Assembly (NCBI GenBank): GCA_021155195.1
Contig: JAJNPV010000030.1
Location: 62,001-126,000, forward strand
Length of the DNA: 64,000 bases
Origin: Ohtaekwangia sp.
Lineage (GTDB): Bacteria; Bacteroidota; Bacteroidia; Cytophagales; Cyclobacteriaceae
Direction: 5' to 3'
Shown here piece after piece: positions 27,501 through 36,419 of the stretch. The stretch's first letter is position 1. Each line of letters begins with the position of its first letter. Position numbers and translations under genes: made by a program. The notes beneath the pieces were generated by a model. The model had not been told where the DNA came from, made no database searches, and was given only the letters and a program-made list of their open reading frames with translations.

Positions 27501-29472
27501 CCATGGGTATCCAGCGCTCTCCGATGTTAATGTCAATCAGTTCGCGTTTCAGAAATACCGGTTGTACTTCCTTCAACCGTTCCAGGTGCGTGTCAATATC
27601 CTTGTCAGTCAGTTCCGGGAATGCATTTCGGTCATTCGAATCTTTTAGGCCTTCCCAAGCTTCGATCTTTTGCACAATGTTGCCGCTTAGAAACTCATCT
27701 TTGGTAACGTACTGGTTTGCCCGGCTTTCGCTGTTGCGGAACAAAAGTTCCTGATCGAAACCCTCACGGATGATCTCATCTTTACTCTTCTGCATCAACG
27801 AAGAAATGAATTCTACATTGACACCATTATGCGCATTCAATGATAGAAGGACAGCGTCTTTAAGTGATTCTGGTTTTGAAAATGTTTTCTCAACGTTGTT
27901 GACCTGTCTTGAAAAAATATCGGCCTTGACATAGCGGTTACTTTCAAGCCGTTCAAGGGAGAGCACTTTAAATCCTTCAGCATCGAACAAGATTAACTTC
28001 TTATTCGAAGTGAGATTCAGGTTTCCAAAACGAAATGTAAACAGGTCATACTGATTATTCAGTTCTGCACGGTATGCCTTCATCTTTGCCTCATCACCAT
28101 CCAGCTCGGACTGAACCAGCCGTACGAGACTGTTGCGCAGTCCTATAAAATGGAAAACACGATCGATATCTTTAATGACCGGTTCAGGTGTAAAGATTTT
28201 TTCTGTGTTCGAATAGTCGATGATTCCGATCTTGTTATTTTGAATAACAAGATTTCCTCTTTTCAGAATGTCATAGTCCGGGTGATTATGCTGAATTACA
28301 ATACCAGAAGTTGGAGCAGTTTCATCTTCAGCTTCTTTCTTTGCAACGACCGTATGCTCCAATTGCCGGAACCCCTCGTCAATAAGTAAAGCAATGGACT
28401 TCCGGAAATCATCTTTCCCAAACCCTTCCCGCGAAAGCATGTTGAGCGAGTCGTGCTGGTACTGCCCACCGGCTGTGAATGTGCCGAGGGCATTCCCGCT
28501 GTTGGATTTGTAGTATGCATTGATATTGACTTCAACCGACAGACCCTTGTCATCAGGCACATTGATTTTTTCTGACTCAATGAAGAGTTTTTCCGAAGGA
28601 GATGCATTTCGCTTTTGCGCGTTCCTTCGAAGCAGGATAATATCTGTGACAGGAAACGTTCCTGATTCTGCAAAGGTGTCATTAGGCAAACGGACTGCTG
28701 AGATCAGATCGGCATTCTTCATCAGGTGCTCCCGGATCTCGCGATTACCCGGACTATCCATCAGGCCGTTGGTGGAAACGAAGGCGAGTATTCCGCCATT
28801 TTTTAAATTATCTAGCGTCTTGACGAAGTAATAGTTGTGGATGCGTGTAGTGGCTTTAATCTTCACCGGGATGGCTTCGCGGAAGATCTGATCGTCATAC
28901 ACGCTGGTACTTCCGAATGGAATGTTACTGACCACCAGATCAAAGTTCCTGTTCTTAAAATTCTCATATCCCGAATGAATGACTTCAATGTCCGGGTGTA
29001 ACTTTTTCAATGCCTCCGAAGCCAGGAGGTCTTTTTCGATTGCTGTGATGGAACTTTGTGGAAAATACTTCTTCAGCGCATTTACAAAATTTCCTGTTCC
29101 TGCGGCAGGTTCGAGGATAGAGTTGATGGAATCGCTGTTGCGTTGAATGGCTTCAACAATAGGATGTGTTATAAATGCCGGAGTATAAAAGGATGTCAGT
29201 ATACTGTTCCTCAGGGAAGACACCGCTTCATCATAGCGGTTGCCAAAACCATTTCTCAAAAGTTCGTGGAATTTTGTGACCTCCGGCTCATACCGTAAAT
29301 CTTCCGCACCCCAGGCAGACCGGTTGTCCAATGGCAACAGTAATTCCTTCAATGCGCCAAATCCATTGAACTGCATATCCGTGAATCTGCCATCTGATCG
29401 ATTTGCTGTAAGCAATTCTTCCAACAGCACCAGACCTTTTTCGTACGCCTGCCGTTTCGAGAACTTATTCAT
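24526..29472 (-). CDS. Giant DNA methylase-helicase of the conjugative element
   Basis: A 1648-residue protein. The N-terminal N6-type methyltransferase-like domain has motif I EPAAGTGNF (about residue 139) and the catalytic-motif variant NIPF (about 187) in place of NPPY/F. The SNF2-like helicase domain has VGAGKT (about 820), DESQ (about 980) and motif VI IGRGGRQGN (about 1320). A coiled-coil tail is rich in Lys, Glu and Gln. Similar fused proteins are carried by many Bacteroidota conjugative transposons beside mob genes. Proposed roles are modification against host restriction or processing of transferring DNA. It is the main gene of the 29725-23634 operon. Confidence 0.88.
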   Translation of the reverse strand: MNKFSKRQAYEKGLVLLEELLTANRSDGRFTDMQFNGFGALKELLLPLDNRSAWGAEDLRYEPEVTKFHELLRNGFGNRYDEAVSSLRNSILTSFYTPAFITHPIVEAIQRNSDSINSILEPAAGTGNFVNALKKYFPQSSITAIEKDLLASEALKKLHPDIEVIHSGYENFKNRNFDLVVSNIPFGSTSVYDDQIFREAIPVKIKATTRIHNYYFVKTLDNLKNGGILAFVSTNGLMDSPGNREIREHLMKNADLISAVRLPNDTFAESGTFPVTDIILLRRNAQKRNASPSEKLFIESEKINVPDDKGLSVEVNINAYYKSNSGNALGTFTAGGQYQHDSLNMLSREGFGKDDFRKSIALLIDEGFRQLEHTVVAKKEAEDETAPTSGIVIQHNHPDYDILKRGNLVIQNNKIGIIDYSNTEKIFTPEPVIKDIDRVFHFIGLRNSLVRLVQSELDGDEAKMKAYRAELNNQYDLFTFRFGNLNLTSNKKLILFDAEGFKVLSLERLESNRYVKADIFSRQVNNVEKTFSKPESLKDAVLLSLNAHNGVNVEFISSLMQKSKDEIIREGFDQELLFRNSESRANQYVTKDEFLSGNIVQKIEAWEGLKDSNDRNAFPELTDKDIDTHLERLKEVQPVFLKRELIDINIGERWIPMDIYESFAEHLFKEKTQLKYLESADQYFVNVSRYSNEESITYAATTHNGRISGSKIMEYAMADTQPYLQIRIDGTNPPQYKPDLDGMKNVEMKIKEVKDEFENFLSTRQDIAGRIEELYNRNINNAVRRNYDGSHLQLTGLKHFALRAHQKDAIWMLLQQDGGIVDHKVGAGKTLVMVAAAMEMRRLGIVQKPLIICMKSNVADVAKDFLKAYPSAKVLAPDPQKDFTKQNRQRIFASIASNDWDAVIMTHDMFQAIPQSTRVKKEILEQELKNLEDDLKAVSEDRSLSKRVLKGLEGRKQNLKVRLEIANAAIRRDENILDFEKMGFDHIFVDESQAFKNLHFTTRHQQVAGLGDPTGSQRALNLELAIRTIQEKKAGDKGATFLSGTTISNSLVELYLLFKYLRPDKLNELHINSFDAWAKMYARKSSTYEFTVTNELKLKERYREFIKVPELARFYAEITHVITDGNLKIEKPRVENIVVNIDPTEDQQEYTQKLINFTKTKNPAYVDLVFGENEKNAFMLIATNLARKMSIDMRLINSLKYTFEPDGKMAKMCETVASEYRDSERYKGTQLIFSDIGTPDGSGFNLYAEIKRVLVEQHGLRPEDIQFIHDHDSKTKKEKLFKDVNNGNVRVLIGSTKKLGTGVNVQERVIAMHHLDIPWRPSDFEQRIGRGGRQGNTTAKEFRENTVRNYVYAVNRTLDAYQFNILSNKQKFISQIKNSSIDQRKIDEGALDQEGGMNFGEYVALLSGNTDLLEKVKLEKKLYDLERSYQVFLKRKSEASFYIDMNTRDMKQKESALVKLESDWKPVQSIDIEKAPVVIGGKAIEDKKEAGEQLHETITRLRQKGVASETEIARLLDFKLFYNPVQTKVFVAGPSGMIYNYADGKLNENPALAGRYMTDSIKRIPKVIDNTKESIQTFQKKIDTYKHELTLDFKEKSLIQDLKHQIDQLTTRLEKAFSAKDELQLSNVEDSASEYETQKKRNKRKIRI

Positions 29473-29725
29473 CGCCTTCGCTGATTCCGGCCAGGCATTC
29501 TTTCAAGGCTATTTCTTTTGCACCGGCTTCATCGTAGCCGTTGTGCATCGCGGTCTCAAGCGATTGGAGGTAAACGTCAACACGGTGACTGACCAACTCA
29601 TCTTCCGTTATCCGGCCGAGGATGGTTTTCTGTTGTTCTTCCGGCAAATCGTGCAGGGCCGCACGGATGGTATGACCTACCGGAAAATCAAGATTGGATA
29701 TTTCGTTTGCGTTGTTCATAGTCAA
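29465..29725 (-). CDS. Small acidic protein preceding the methylase-helicase
   Basis: An 86-residue acidic helical protein (EEQQKTILGRITEDELVSHRVD and following residues) whose end overlaps the methylase-helicase start by 8 bp. No signal or membrane segment is visible. Small genes at this position are common before the methylase-helicase in Bacteroidota elements. I cannot name the family. It is the first gene of the operon driven from the 29.8-kb regulatory region. Confidence 0.65.
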   Translation of the reverse strand: MTMNNANEISNLDFPVGHTIRAALHDLPEEQQKTILGRITEDELVSHRVDVYLQSLETAMHNGYDEAGAKEIALKECLAGISEGDE

Positions 29726-29798
29726 AAGAATAATGACGGAAGATCAGATCAGGGAAGAACTGTCTTAAACTACCAAGGCGAAGATGGGCCTCTATCAA

Positions 29799-29832
29799 TT
29801 GTGAAATTCACAAGTTGGTACCAAGGTGGGTG
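29799..29832. promoter_or_regulatory. 27-bp direct repeat copy 2 plus overlapping inverted repeat
   Basis: 29806-29832 is identical to 9381-9407. It overlaps a perfect inverted repeat TTGTGAA-A-TTCACAA at 29799-29813, absent as a full site at copy 1. The site lies 74-107 bp before the small gene at 29725. It appears to be the control region of the methylase-helicase operon and may share a regulator with tra. Confidence 0.75.
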
Positions 29833-29922
29833 GTTTTTTAGTATAGCGAAGATTTATAGTGGGTATGGGTTCCAAATGTTTTTTGGATATATTGGTAAAG
29901 CATTCATCAATTCAAAACTTAC

Positions 29923-31245
29923 GTGAAAATTAGGATACGAGGTTTAAGCGTAGATTCCAATTTGTTGTTTCGGGTCGAATGGAAATTTCCTTTACCCAAA
30001 ATTTATCTCCATGAGAGATTTGAAAGCATTGCGAAATGGACTTCACGTATAATTATTGGTCTTGGTATTTGTGTAAGCCTCTTTGCTCTTCCCACTTTTC
30101 TTGATTTTTCAGTTGCCATATTACTTCTCGGATTGGAAGTAATGATCGAAAAAATTGTGTTTGAATATAGCGTATTAATAGTTCAACCACCTCCAAATTT
30201 TGCAGTGGACGAAGATCAATGGGTCACAAATGGATATCTTTTTCCGGAGCCACAATACAAACAGCAATACGATTTGCAAAATCATTTCGGTCCTGTTTAT
30301 AAAGATGAGGGTTATGGGAAACAATTTTTTGACTACTTGAAATCATGGAACACTAATGATCCAGATGACGTTCACAATAACGTATGCCTATCATTTGTTG
30401 TCGAGGAGGATAACTCATATACCACATACATCTATGCAAATCCAGATCGAAAGTGGCTTGATGCAGCATTCAATGAATACAGCGAAAATGTTAAGTACGA
30501 AAAGTATGGCAAGTTTCAGCAATCAATGGTAATGCAGATGGTTTATTGGAAGACATTACCAAACCAAAAGGGGACATTGTTTTATTCATTCACGTCTGTA
30601 CAGGCGCGAGACAAGAAATTTAATTTTTGTCCTTTCTACATGGTCAACGGGAGGCCAGTTGCAATTGATAGCCACATAATCACGAAATACCATTACGGCT
30701 TTAAAAAGCGTGAAGAAATTACAGATCGAGATTTAGAGTTCTACTACGGCCCAACAATAAAAATTGACCCTGATGTCAAGCGTAGTATTCCGTCAAATCC
30801 ACAGGAAGAAATCAATAGACTTTTTAGAACTGACATGGAGACCGCAATCAACACTGCTGTCAGTATTGAATTTCTCCTTTCTGAGAATTATGAAAAATCG
30901 CCCCCTGTGATCTACATTATCTTCGATACGGCTGCGCTTGCATCAGAAGCTTATGGTCTTTTTCTTCGAAGATTCACAAGTTACAAGTGTAGTGCAGAAG
31001 TCCGAAAAGATAGAAGAGGGTTGACCATCAAATTCGAAGAAACACAGGAGATTTTTGCAGTAAGTAAACCTCTGAATTATTCCCAGGACAATTATGAAAA
31101 CTTTAAGAATAGTGAGCAAGCAAATAACAAAATTGTATTAGCATTTGGCTTCAAGGATGGAAGTCAACCGGTAATAGTTCACTCCGACAATCCGTACGTT
31201 CCTTTTGTAATTACCAAATGCTCATTTAGAGGTCGATTTAACTGA
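29923..31245 (+). CDS. Unknown membrane-associated protein
   Basis: A 440-residue protein with a GTG start; the next Met is near residue 75. A hydrophobic pair of helices lies at about 41-82 (IIIGLGICVSLFALPTFLDF, then VAILLLGLEVMIEKI). Most of the rest is soluble and mixed alpha/beta with many aromatic residues. A glycine-poor C-terminal region contains FGFKDGSQPVIVHSDNPY. I recognise no family. It is the only plus-strand gene inside the ICE core and stands alone between the helicase operon and rteC. This position is typical for an acquired cargo or defence gene. Confidence 0.7.
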   Translation: MKIRIRGLSVDSNLLFRVEWKFPLPKIYLHERFESIAKWTSRIIIGLGICVSLFALPTFLDFSVAILLLGLEVMIEKIVFEYSVLIVQPPPNFAVDEDQWVTNGYLFPEPQYKQQYDLQNHFGPVYKDEGYGKQFFDYLKSWNTNDPDDVHNNVCLSFVVEEDNSYTTYIYANPDRKWLDAAFNEYSENVKYEKYGKFQQSMVMQMVYWKTLPNQKGTLFYSFTSVQARDKKFNFCPFYMVNGRPVAIDSHIITKYHYGFKKREEITDRDLEFYYGPTIKIDPDVKRSIPSNPQEEINRLFRTDMETAINTAVSIEFLLSENYEKSPPVIYIIFDTAALASEAYGLFLRRFTSYKCSAEVRKDRRGLTIKFEETQEIFAVSKPLNYSQDNYENFKNSEQANNKIVLAFGFKDGSQPVIVHSDNPYVPFVITKCSFRGRFN

Positions 31246-31446
31246 AAGATTCTACTTTTATCGATTTTAACTGCAAGTTGTTTCAGCCGCATCACCGTAC
31301 AAGGCGTACAGTGATTATGTAGTTGAAATAGAAAAATTGGTGAATGATAACATGTCGCAATATCACAGTCGATTGTGCGCAAGTTATATTTGATTGAGGT
31401 GCAATGTAACTCACTTTCTTTGCATGCTACTCATCGAGCTAGTACC

Positions 31447-32253
31447 TCATTCTGCATATAGTCTATTCGTAAACTTTTCTTTAAGAATATCAAGAAATGG
31501 CGTCTGACTCCTCTTTCGGATGCGCATATCCTGAAATGTTCTGTAGTAATCCCCAAGATTTATATTGAACACATCTTCAAATGCAGAGGCAATCACTTTG
31601 ATGTTAGCCGTTCCATTGTTGAAAACGTCAACACTATGCAATGCATAAATCAATTCAATGAGGTCGGTTTTTGAACCCGTCCACGTCAGGGTTGAAGAGG
31701 TATCAGTCGAACGATCAACTTGTGACTTTTTGAGTTGATCAAGAATGTACTTTTTTAATAGCTCGTTGGCGAGAATTTTAGCGAGCTTCGTGTCGTAGCC
31801 CGTTGAAAACTTTTCGTCCCTGTCAATCGATTTGTGGTTTTGCCGGTTGCGCGTGAAATAATGCTTATCGAGATACGTGGTGTTGGTGATGCAATACTCA
31901 TAGAACTCAAGATTCTTCTGAACGAACCGCTCAAGTTGTTGAAGAATTTTGTAGTAATTCGCTTGTCTTGTCTTCAAATCTTTGAATGAGTCAAACAGCC
32001 TGAGTGCGAATACTTTTTTATAGTAAAAGAACTGGCTCAGGAAGACAGGTTTTATCTCCTTAAAAAATCTGATTTCCTCCGGCTCATCGGTGAACTTGTA
32101 AGTACTCGCGAATTGCTTCAGTTCAGCGATGATCTCACGGATAAAGGTCAGGGCGTGACCGGTGTTTAAAATCTCATCCTGATCTGGGTTGAAGTTCTCC
32201 AGCCGCTCCTTCATCCGGCTTTCAAGTTGTTTTGAGTATGTCAGTATATCCAT
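31447..32253 (-). CDS. rteC: RteC-family regulator
   Basis: A 268-residue protein with the RteC domain signature. A helical N-terminal half is followed by a winged-helix-like C-terminal half containing LTWTGSKTDLIELIYALHS, FNNGTANIK, FEDVFNINLGDYYRTF and a final KEKFTNRL. In CTnDOT RteC activates excision genes and so links regulation to transfer. No rteA/rteB two-component genes are in the window, so the signal input here is unknown. It follows the mob genes 18 bp after the coupling-protein stop and is probably co-transcribed. Confidence 0.92.
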   Translation of the reverse strand: MDILTYSKQLESRMKERLENFNPDQDEILNTGHALTFIREIIAELKQFASTYKFTDEPEEIRFFKEIKPVFLSQFFYYKKVFALRLFDSFKDLKTRQANYYKILQQLERFVQKNLEFYEYCITNTTYLDKHYFTRNRQNHKSIDRDEKFSTGYDTKLAKILANELLKKYILDQLKKSQVDRSTDTSSTLTWTGSKTDLIELIYALHSVDVFNNGTANIKVIASAFEDVFNINLGDYYRTFQDMRIRKRSQTPFLDILKEKFTNRLYAE

Positions 32254-32270
32254 ATCGATACGGTTTTCAT

Positions 32271-34214
32271 CTATTTGACATTGAGTTTATCTTCTACGAT
32301 CTGGGTGATCTCCTTCTTGATCCTGAAATAATTCTCCTGTATTTCGTAAGGGGTGATCTTCCGTATGGCAGGGATAGGTTGGTAATTTTCCTCCTCCTTC
32401 CGAATTGCCGCGTGATCATTCAATATTTCGGCATGAAATACTTTCAGGTCGATTTTCTGATCGGGATCATCGGCTACCGTTCCTACAAACTCACCCGATG
32501 AAAGTGTGGCAATCTTTGATGGAGGAATAGCGGAATCCAATTGGGTTGATCGGCTGATCGAGGTATCAGAAGTGTTTATGGAAATGCTCTCCCGTTCCTG
32601 CACGATCTTTCCAAAGCGTTCTGACAGAAGTTTGGCAGTTTCACCCACCACTTGGCCACTAATCACATTCCCCACAATGTTCATGATCACTTCGGCCTGA
32701 TCACGGCCGTAATCCTTCTTCAACTGACTGTAGTCCTGCACAGCCAAACAAGTCGCCACTTTATTGGCACGGGCCGTGGCTATCAAACCATCAATGCCAT
32801 TGAAATAGATCGTAGGAAACTCATCGAAAATCAAGCTGCACTTCTGCTGGCTCTTCTTGTTCACTAGCTTGATCACCCGTGAAATATAGAGCGAAAGCAC
32901 AGCACCATATATTTGCTGCTTCTGCGGATTGTTGCCCATGCAGACGATCTTGGGTTCTTTGGAGTTATTAATATCAAGTGTGAAGTCGTTCCCAGAGAGT
33001 ACATAGTAAAGCTGTGGAGATGACAGCCTCGCCATGCCGATTTTCGCGCTGGCGACTTGGCCTTCCAACTGCTCCATCGCTTCATTTCGGAAAGCCGATT
33101 CAAATGGGTTAATCAACACTTCAATTTCCGGTTCGGTTCTAAGGAGTTTGAACAGTTTGGGGTAATCGAGTTGCATCAGTTCGATGACATGTGGAAGCGT
33201 ACAGTACCTGCCTTCATCGTGCTTTCTTAAAAACCAGATAATGGCGGTCACGAAGTTGATAGGAGATTCTACAAAGAAGTCACCCTGCTTTTTGATCCAG
33301 TCGCGGTTGAGCCCGAGCATGATCGTTCGGGAAGATTCTGTTGCATCAGTTATGTCCTCCATCGTAGCCGGGTCAAGCGGATTGCACCGGTGAGAACGTG
33401 AGAGATCTTCAAAATTGATAACATAGAACTTTGGCAGTACAGGATACTTCCGGGCGTTCTTAAGCAAGTTGTTGTAGGCAATTCTTGACAAGTCATCGTA
33501 TTTGAAATCGTAGATGAACATGGTAAAGGCCTTGCGAATGTGCTGGGTGATAATGTGCCTGATAACGAAATACGATTTACCGGCACCGGGCGTGCCGATT
33601 ACCAATAATGAGCGGAATGGGTTGATCACATTGATCCAACTGATCCTTCTTTTACCTCTGATATTATAGGCCGCTGGCAGGTTGATGGAATATTCGTTTT
33701 CAAGCAGTCGTTCTTCCTGTGGGAAAGACTCGTTCATCCGGTTGAAAATGTCCTTCCTGAAATTGACGTTGATCAGGCGCGACAACCACGTGCCACCGGT
33801 AAGCATCAGCAGGTACCCCAGGAAAGTAAGACAGATATATAATCCTACCAGAACGATGCTTTCAAAGGGAGTCAGGAGTATGAAGTGGCAAAGAAAGAAG
33901 ATCAACAATCCCGTGACAATGTAAAGGACAGCCGTCCTCACATTGATCTTTTCGTCTTTCTTTCCCTTGGCCCCGATCAATGAAACAGCAAGTAATCCGA
34001 ATGAAATCAACTTGGCATGATAGACACTTCTGAATATTCCCGTATTTCTGAGTCCATAAATAATTCGGTCGATGAACTCCGATGTGAGTCCCCAACCTTC
34101 AAAAGCCCGGTAGCAAAAGAAATAGAAATGGAATAAGAGCACGACTATGCTCAGGAGCCTGATGAAGTCGATGATCTTCCGTAAAGCTTGTTCGTTCTCG
34201 CCTGTACTTGCCAT
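32271..34214 (-). CDS. mobC: Type IV coupling protein (TraG/VirD4 family)
   Basis: A 647-residue protein with several N-terminal membrane helices (residues 15-155). A cytoplasmic ATPase follows: Walker A GTPGAGKS (about 208) and Walker B SLIFDEFPT (about 460). In Bacteroidota elements this protein, named MobC in CTnDOT, delivers the relaxase-bound DNA strand to the secretion channel. It follows the relaxase by 10 bp. Length and motifs are complete. Confidence 0.95.
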   Translation of the reverse strand: MASTGENEQALRKIIDFIRLLSIVVLLFHFYFFCYRAFEGWGLTSEFIDRIIYGLRNTGIFRSVYHAKLISFGLLAVSLIGAKGKKDEKINVRTAVLYIVTGLLIFFLCHFILLTPFESIVLVGLYICLTFLGYLLMLTGGTWLSRLINVNFRKDIFNRMNESFPQEERLLENEYSINLPAAYNIRGKRRISWINVINPFRSLLVIGTPGAGKSYFVIRHIITQHIRKAFTMFIYDFKYDDLSRIAYNNLLKNARKYPVLPKFYVINFEDLSRSHRCNPLDPATMEDITDATESSRTIMLGLNRDWIKKQGDFFVESPINFVTAIIWFLRKHDEGRYCTLPHVIELMQLDYPKLFKLLRTEPEIEVLINPFESAFRNEAMEQLEGQVASAKIGMARLSSPQLYYVLSGNDFTLDINNSKEPKIVCMGNNPQKQQIYGAVLSLYISRVIKLVNKKSQQKCSLIFDEFPTIYFNGIDGLIATARANKVATCLAVQDYSQLKKDYGRDQAEVIMNIVGNVISGQVVGETAKLLSERFGKIVQERESISINTSDTSISRSTQLDSAIPPSKIATLSSGEFVGTVADDPDQKIDLKVFHAEILNDHAAIRKEEENYQPIPAIRKITPYEIQENYFRIKKEITQIVEDKLNVK

Positions 34215-34224
34215 AAGAAATTAT

Positions 34225-35460
34225 TTAAAGTGAACGACCCTTTCTCTTTCTTTTCTTCCTCCGTTTTTTCATCGCGGCCTCCGGTGATGTGAAATCGTAT
34301 GCTTGTGCTGTCACAAGGTCTTTCAGAAGTTCATTTATATGAAGGTCAACTTCACCCGTATGTTGTACTTCTACATGATGAGGCTGTGGCTGAATACCAG
34401 ACGAGGATGTGTCGGGAGCCTGGGTTAACTTTTCGAGAATTGCCTTGGCACCGTACGCTTTGCCGAGATCGCTGCCATTGAAGACAACCTTATTCTTGTT
34501 GTCCACGAACGTGATCCCATAAATTCGGCCTTCGTCATTTTCGCGAAACAGAACGAACACGCCTTTATTGGCAAGCGCCTTAACGAACGCATCTTTTGAC
34601 AGCGGCTTTTTCAGAACTTGATCAATAGTGGTCTTCAAGCCATCACGGAAAGGCTTTCGCAGGGCTTCATTCAGCTTGAATTGTTTCTCAAGATTGACCA
34701 GAATTGGTTTGCCATAAATTGAACTTGCCTTGATAGGTACACCAATCTTTTTACCTTTTTCATCGAGAAGACTGTATAGAAGTCCTTTCTTGTTATGCAT
34801 CTGGCTTCCCTCTTCGCCACGATCCGTCACTACATTGAATTGCCTTAGCACTGCATTCAGCTCGGGCAGTGACGTGTATTTGTACGAACGCGTGACCATG
34901 CGCACCACATTGGATATACTGCGTTTGGTTTCTGATTTTCCATATACAGCTTTTTCAATCTGAACGGGTTCAGTTTCCCGTTTCTTCTTCCGGCTTTCTG
35001 CACGGACTAATCCATACGCAACCTCTATTTCCTTTCTGGCTTTTTCCGATTGGTTTCTCCCGATGTTGTGAATGTCAATTCGCTTGCCATCACTCTGCAC
35101 GTTGGTTGTAATGATGTGTACATGGGGATGGGCGGCATCAGAATGCCGGTAAACGAGATAAGGTTGTTCACCAAATCCGATTCGAGTCATATAGTCGGAG
35201 GCAATGGTGTGTAACTGTTCGTTGGTCAGTTTTTCGGTGACATCAAAGTTCAGGGAGATGTGGATAGCATTGGTGCGGACCTTTGGATTCAATGCCGTTA
35301 ACTTGCATAAACGGTTGAGTTTATCTGAAAATGTCAGCATCAGTGGATCGCATCCAAATCTGCTGGCGGCTATGCATTGGGCAACGCCTTCGCTCACCTT
35401 GTTCTCATTGTAATTGAGTAATCCCCTTATGTTCTTCCCGCTGATCACTTTTGCAACCAT
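34225..35460 (-). CDS. mobB: Relaxase MobB
   Basis: A 411-residue mobilisation relaxase. The N-terminus MVAKVISGKNIRGLLNYN and the metal-binding histidine motif HPHVHIITTN (about residues 109-118) are typical of the MobP family of Bacteroidota. The C-terminus is strongly basic (MKKRRKKRKRKGRSL). It would nick the transfer origin and lead the strand into the recipient. The gene overlaps mobA by 16 bp, indicating co-translation. Confidence 0.93.
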   Translation of the reverse strand: MVAKVISGKNIRGLLNYNENKVSEGVAQCIAASRFGCDPLMLTFSDKLNRLCKLTALNPKVRTNAIHISLNFDVTEKLTNEQLHTIASDYMTRIGFGEQPYLVYRHSDAAHPHVHIITTNVQSDGKRIDIHNIGRNQSEKARKEIEVAYGLVRAESRKKKRETEPVQIEKAVYGKSETKRSISNVVRMVTRSYKYTSLPELNAVLRQFNVVTDRGEEGSQMHNKKGLLYSLLDEKGKKIGVPIKASSIYGKPILVNLEKQFKLNEALRKPFRDGLKTTIDQVLKKPLSKDAFVKALANKGVFVLFRENDEGRIYGITFVDNKNKVVFNGSDLGKAYGAKAILEKLTQAPDTSSSGIQPQPHHVEVQHTGEVDLHINELLKDLVTAQAYDFTSPEAAMKKRRKKRKRKGRSL

Positions 35461-35852
35461 TTTTTAGCCAGTAATGAAATCTCGTTGAGCAGCAGTTCCA
35501 CCTTGTCACCAACCTTGTTGTATTGCTCGGCCACCTTCAGGGCATGGAACAGCCGCTGGTCGGAAGTGGAAGCATTGTGAAAGTGGCGCGTGACCTGGTT
35601 GATATTTGTCCCGATAGCATTGAGTTCCTTCCGGATCGCGATCAATTCTTCCATCGCAGCATCCATCGAGCCGTCCTTAAGCACATAGAGAATTTTTTCT
35701 CTCGACAACACCCTGCGGGCAACTTCACCGATAGAGTGGCAATCGCCATTGCCAACAAAGGCATTCAACCGGTTGTAGACCGACTCGGTGACCCTTGTGC
35801 GGACCGGGTGGGTGTATAGCTTTGACTGGTCGGTAGCTTTCTTCCTTGACAT
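35445..35852 (-). CDS. mobA: Relaxosome accessory protein MobA
   Basis: A 135-residue basic protein with an N-terminal DNA-binding motif (TRVTESVYNRLNAFV, about 18-32) and a helical C-terminal half containing AIRKELNAIGTNINQVTRHF. This pattern belongs to the small mobilisation proteins that bind the transfer origin with the relaxase. Being first in the mob operon, it places the transfer origin probably in 35853-36053, just upstream. Confidence 0.88.
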   Translation of the reverse strand: MSRKKATDQSKLYTHPVRTRVTESVYNRLNAFVGNGDCHSIGEVARRVLSREKILYVLKDGSMDAAMEELIAIRKELNAIGTNINQVTRHFHNASTSDQRLFHALKVAEQYNKVGDKVELLLNEISLLAKKWLQK

Positions 35853-36053
35853 ACACTTGCGGGTTAAGGTTGGCTGGGTCGTGTATGCAAATCTGTTGGC
35901 TCAAGAAAGCCGAGTTCCGAGGCTTTCTCTTCCGAATGACAATGAGGAACAAGATTATTTTTGTGGACAAAAATACATCTTGCTGATACTGCAAAGCCGG
36001 TATCGATGTTGCCAAATCCGTTTTGAAGAATCGTGAAAATCAGCTTAGCCATG
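35853..36053. other. Intergenic region likely to hold the transfer origin
   Basis: About 200 bp between the excisionase-like gene and mobA without a supported gene. In elements of this type the nick site usually lies directly before the mobA gene. I see no unambiguous nick-site consensus by eye; this is inference from gene order. Confidence 0.35.
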
Positions 36054-36356
36054 TCAAAGGGATTTTGGATTCTCGAAGACAAAATCACGCGTACGCTTAT
36101 GGTCTTGAATCATCTTTTGGACGTCCTGATAATCATACAAAATGACTCCACCTATCTTGGTAAAGGGTAGAGTTCCGGTGGTGCGCAGGTGCTGAAGTGT
36201 GCCCTGTGAGATGCCGAGAAGTTTTCGGATTTCATGGGACTTATACCACTGTTGCGCGGGTACGGTATTTCGTTCCGAAATTAGTTTTCTGAGGTCCTCC
36301 AAAAGTTCCTGCTTGAATGCCTGTAAGTCCTCAGGGGTGATAATTGTTGCAGCCAT
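36054..36356 (-). CDS. Excisionase-like helix-turn-helix protein
   Basis: A 100-residue protein with a MerR/HTH_17-type DNA-binding domain: KSHEIRKLLGISQGTLQHLR followed by a wing FTKIGGVILYDYQDV. Proteins of this size next to mob genes in Bacteroidota elements act as excision or recombination directionality factors, or as local regulators. It is separated from mobA by about 200 bp. Confidence 0.85.
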   Translation of the reverse strand: MAATIITPEDLQAFKQELLEDLRKLISERNTVPAQQWYKSHEIRKLLGISQGTLQHLRTTGTLPFTKIGGVILYDYQDVQKMIQDHKRTRDFVFENPKSL

Positions 36357-36419
36357 AAATCATTGTTAAATGATGATGGCACAAAGGAGGGTTGCAATCC
36401 GCTTCAAAAACAGTCACAA

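Noticed and set aside
29240..29926. 228-residue plus-strand open frame
   Set aside because: It lies opposite the methylase-helicase and its small leader gene and has no domain.
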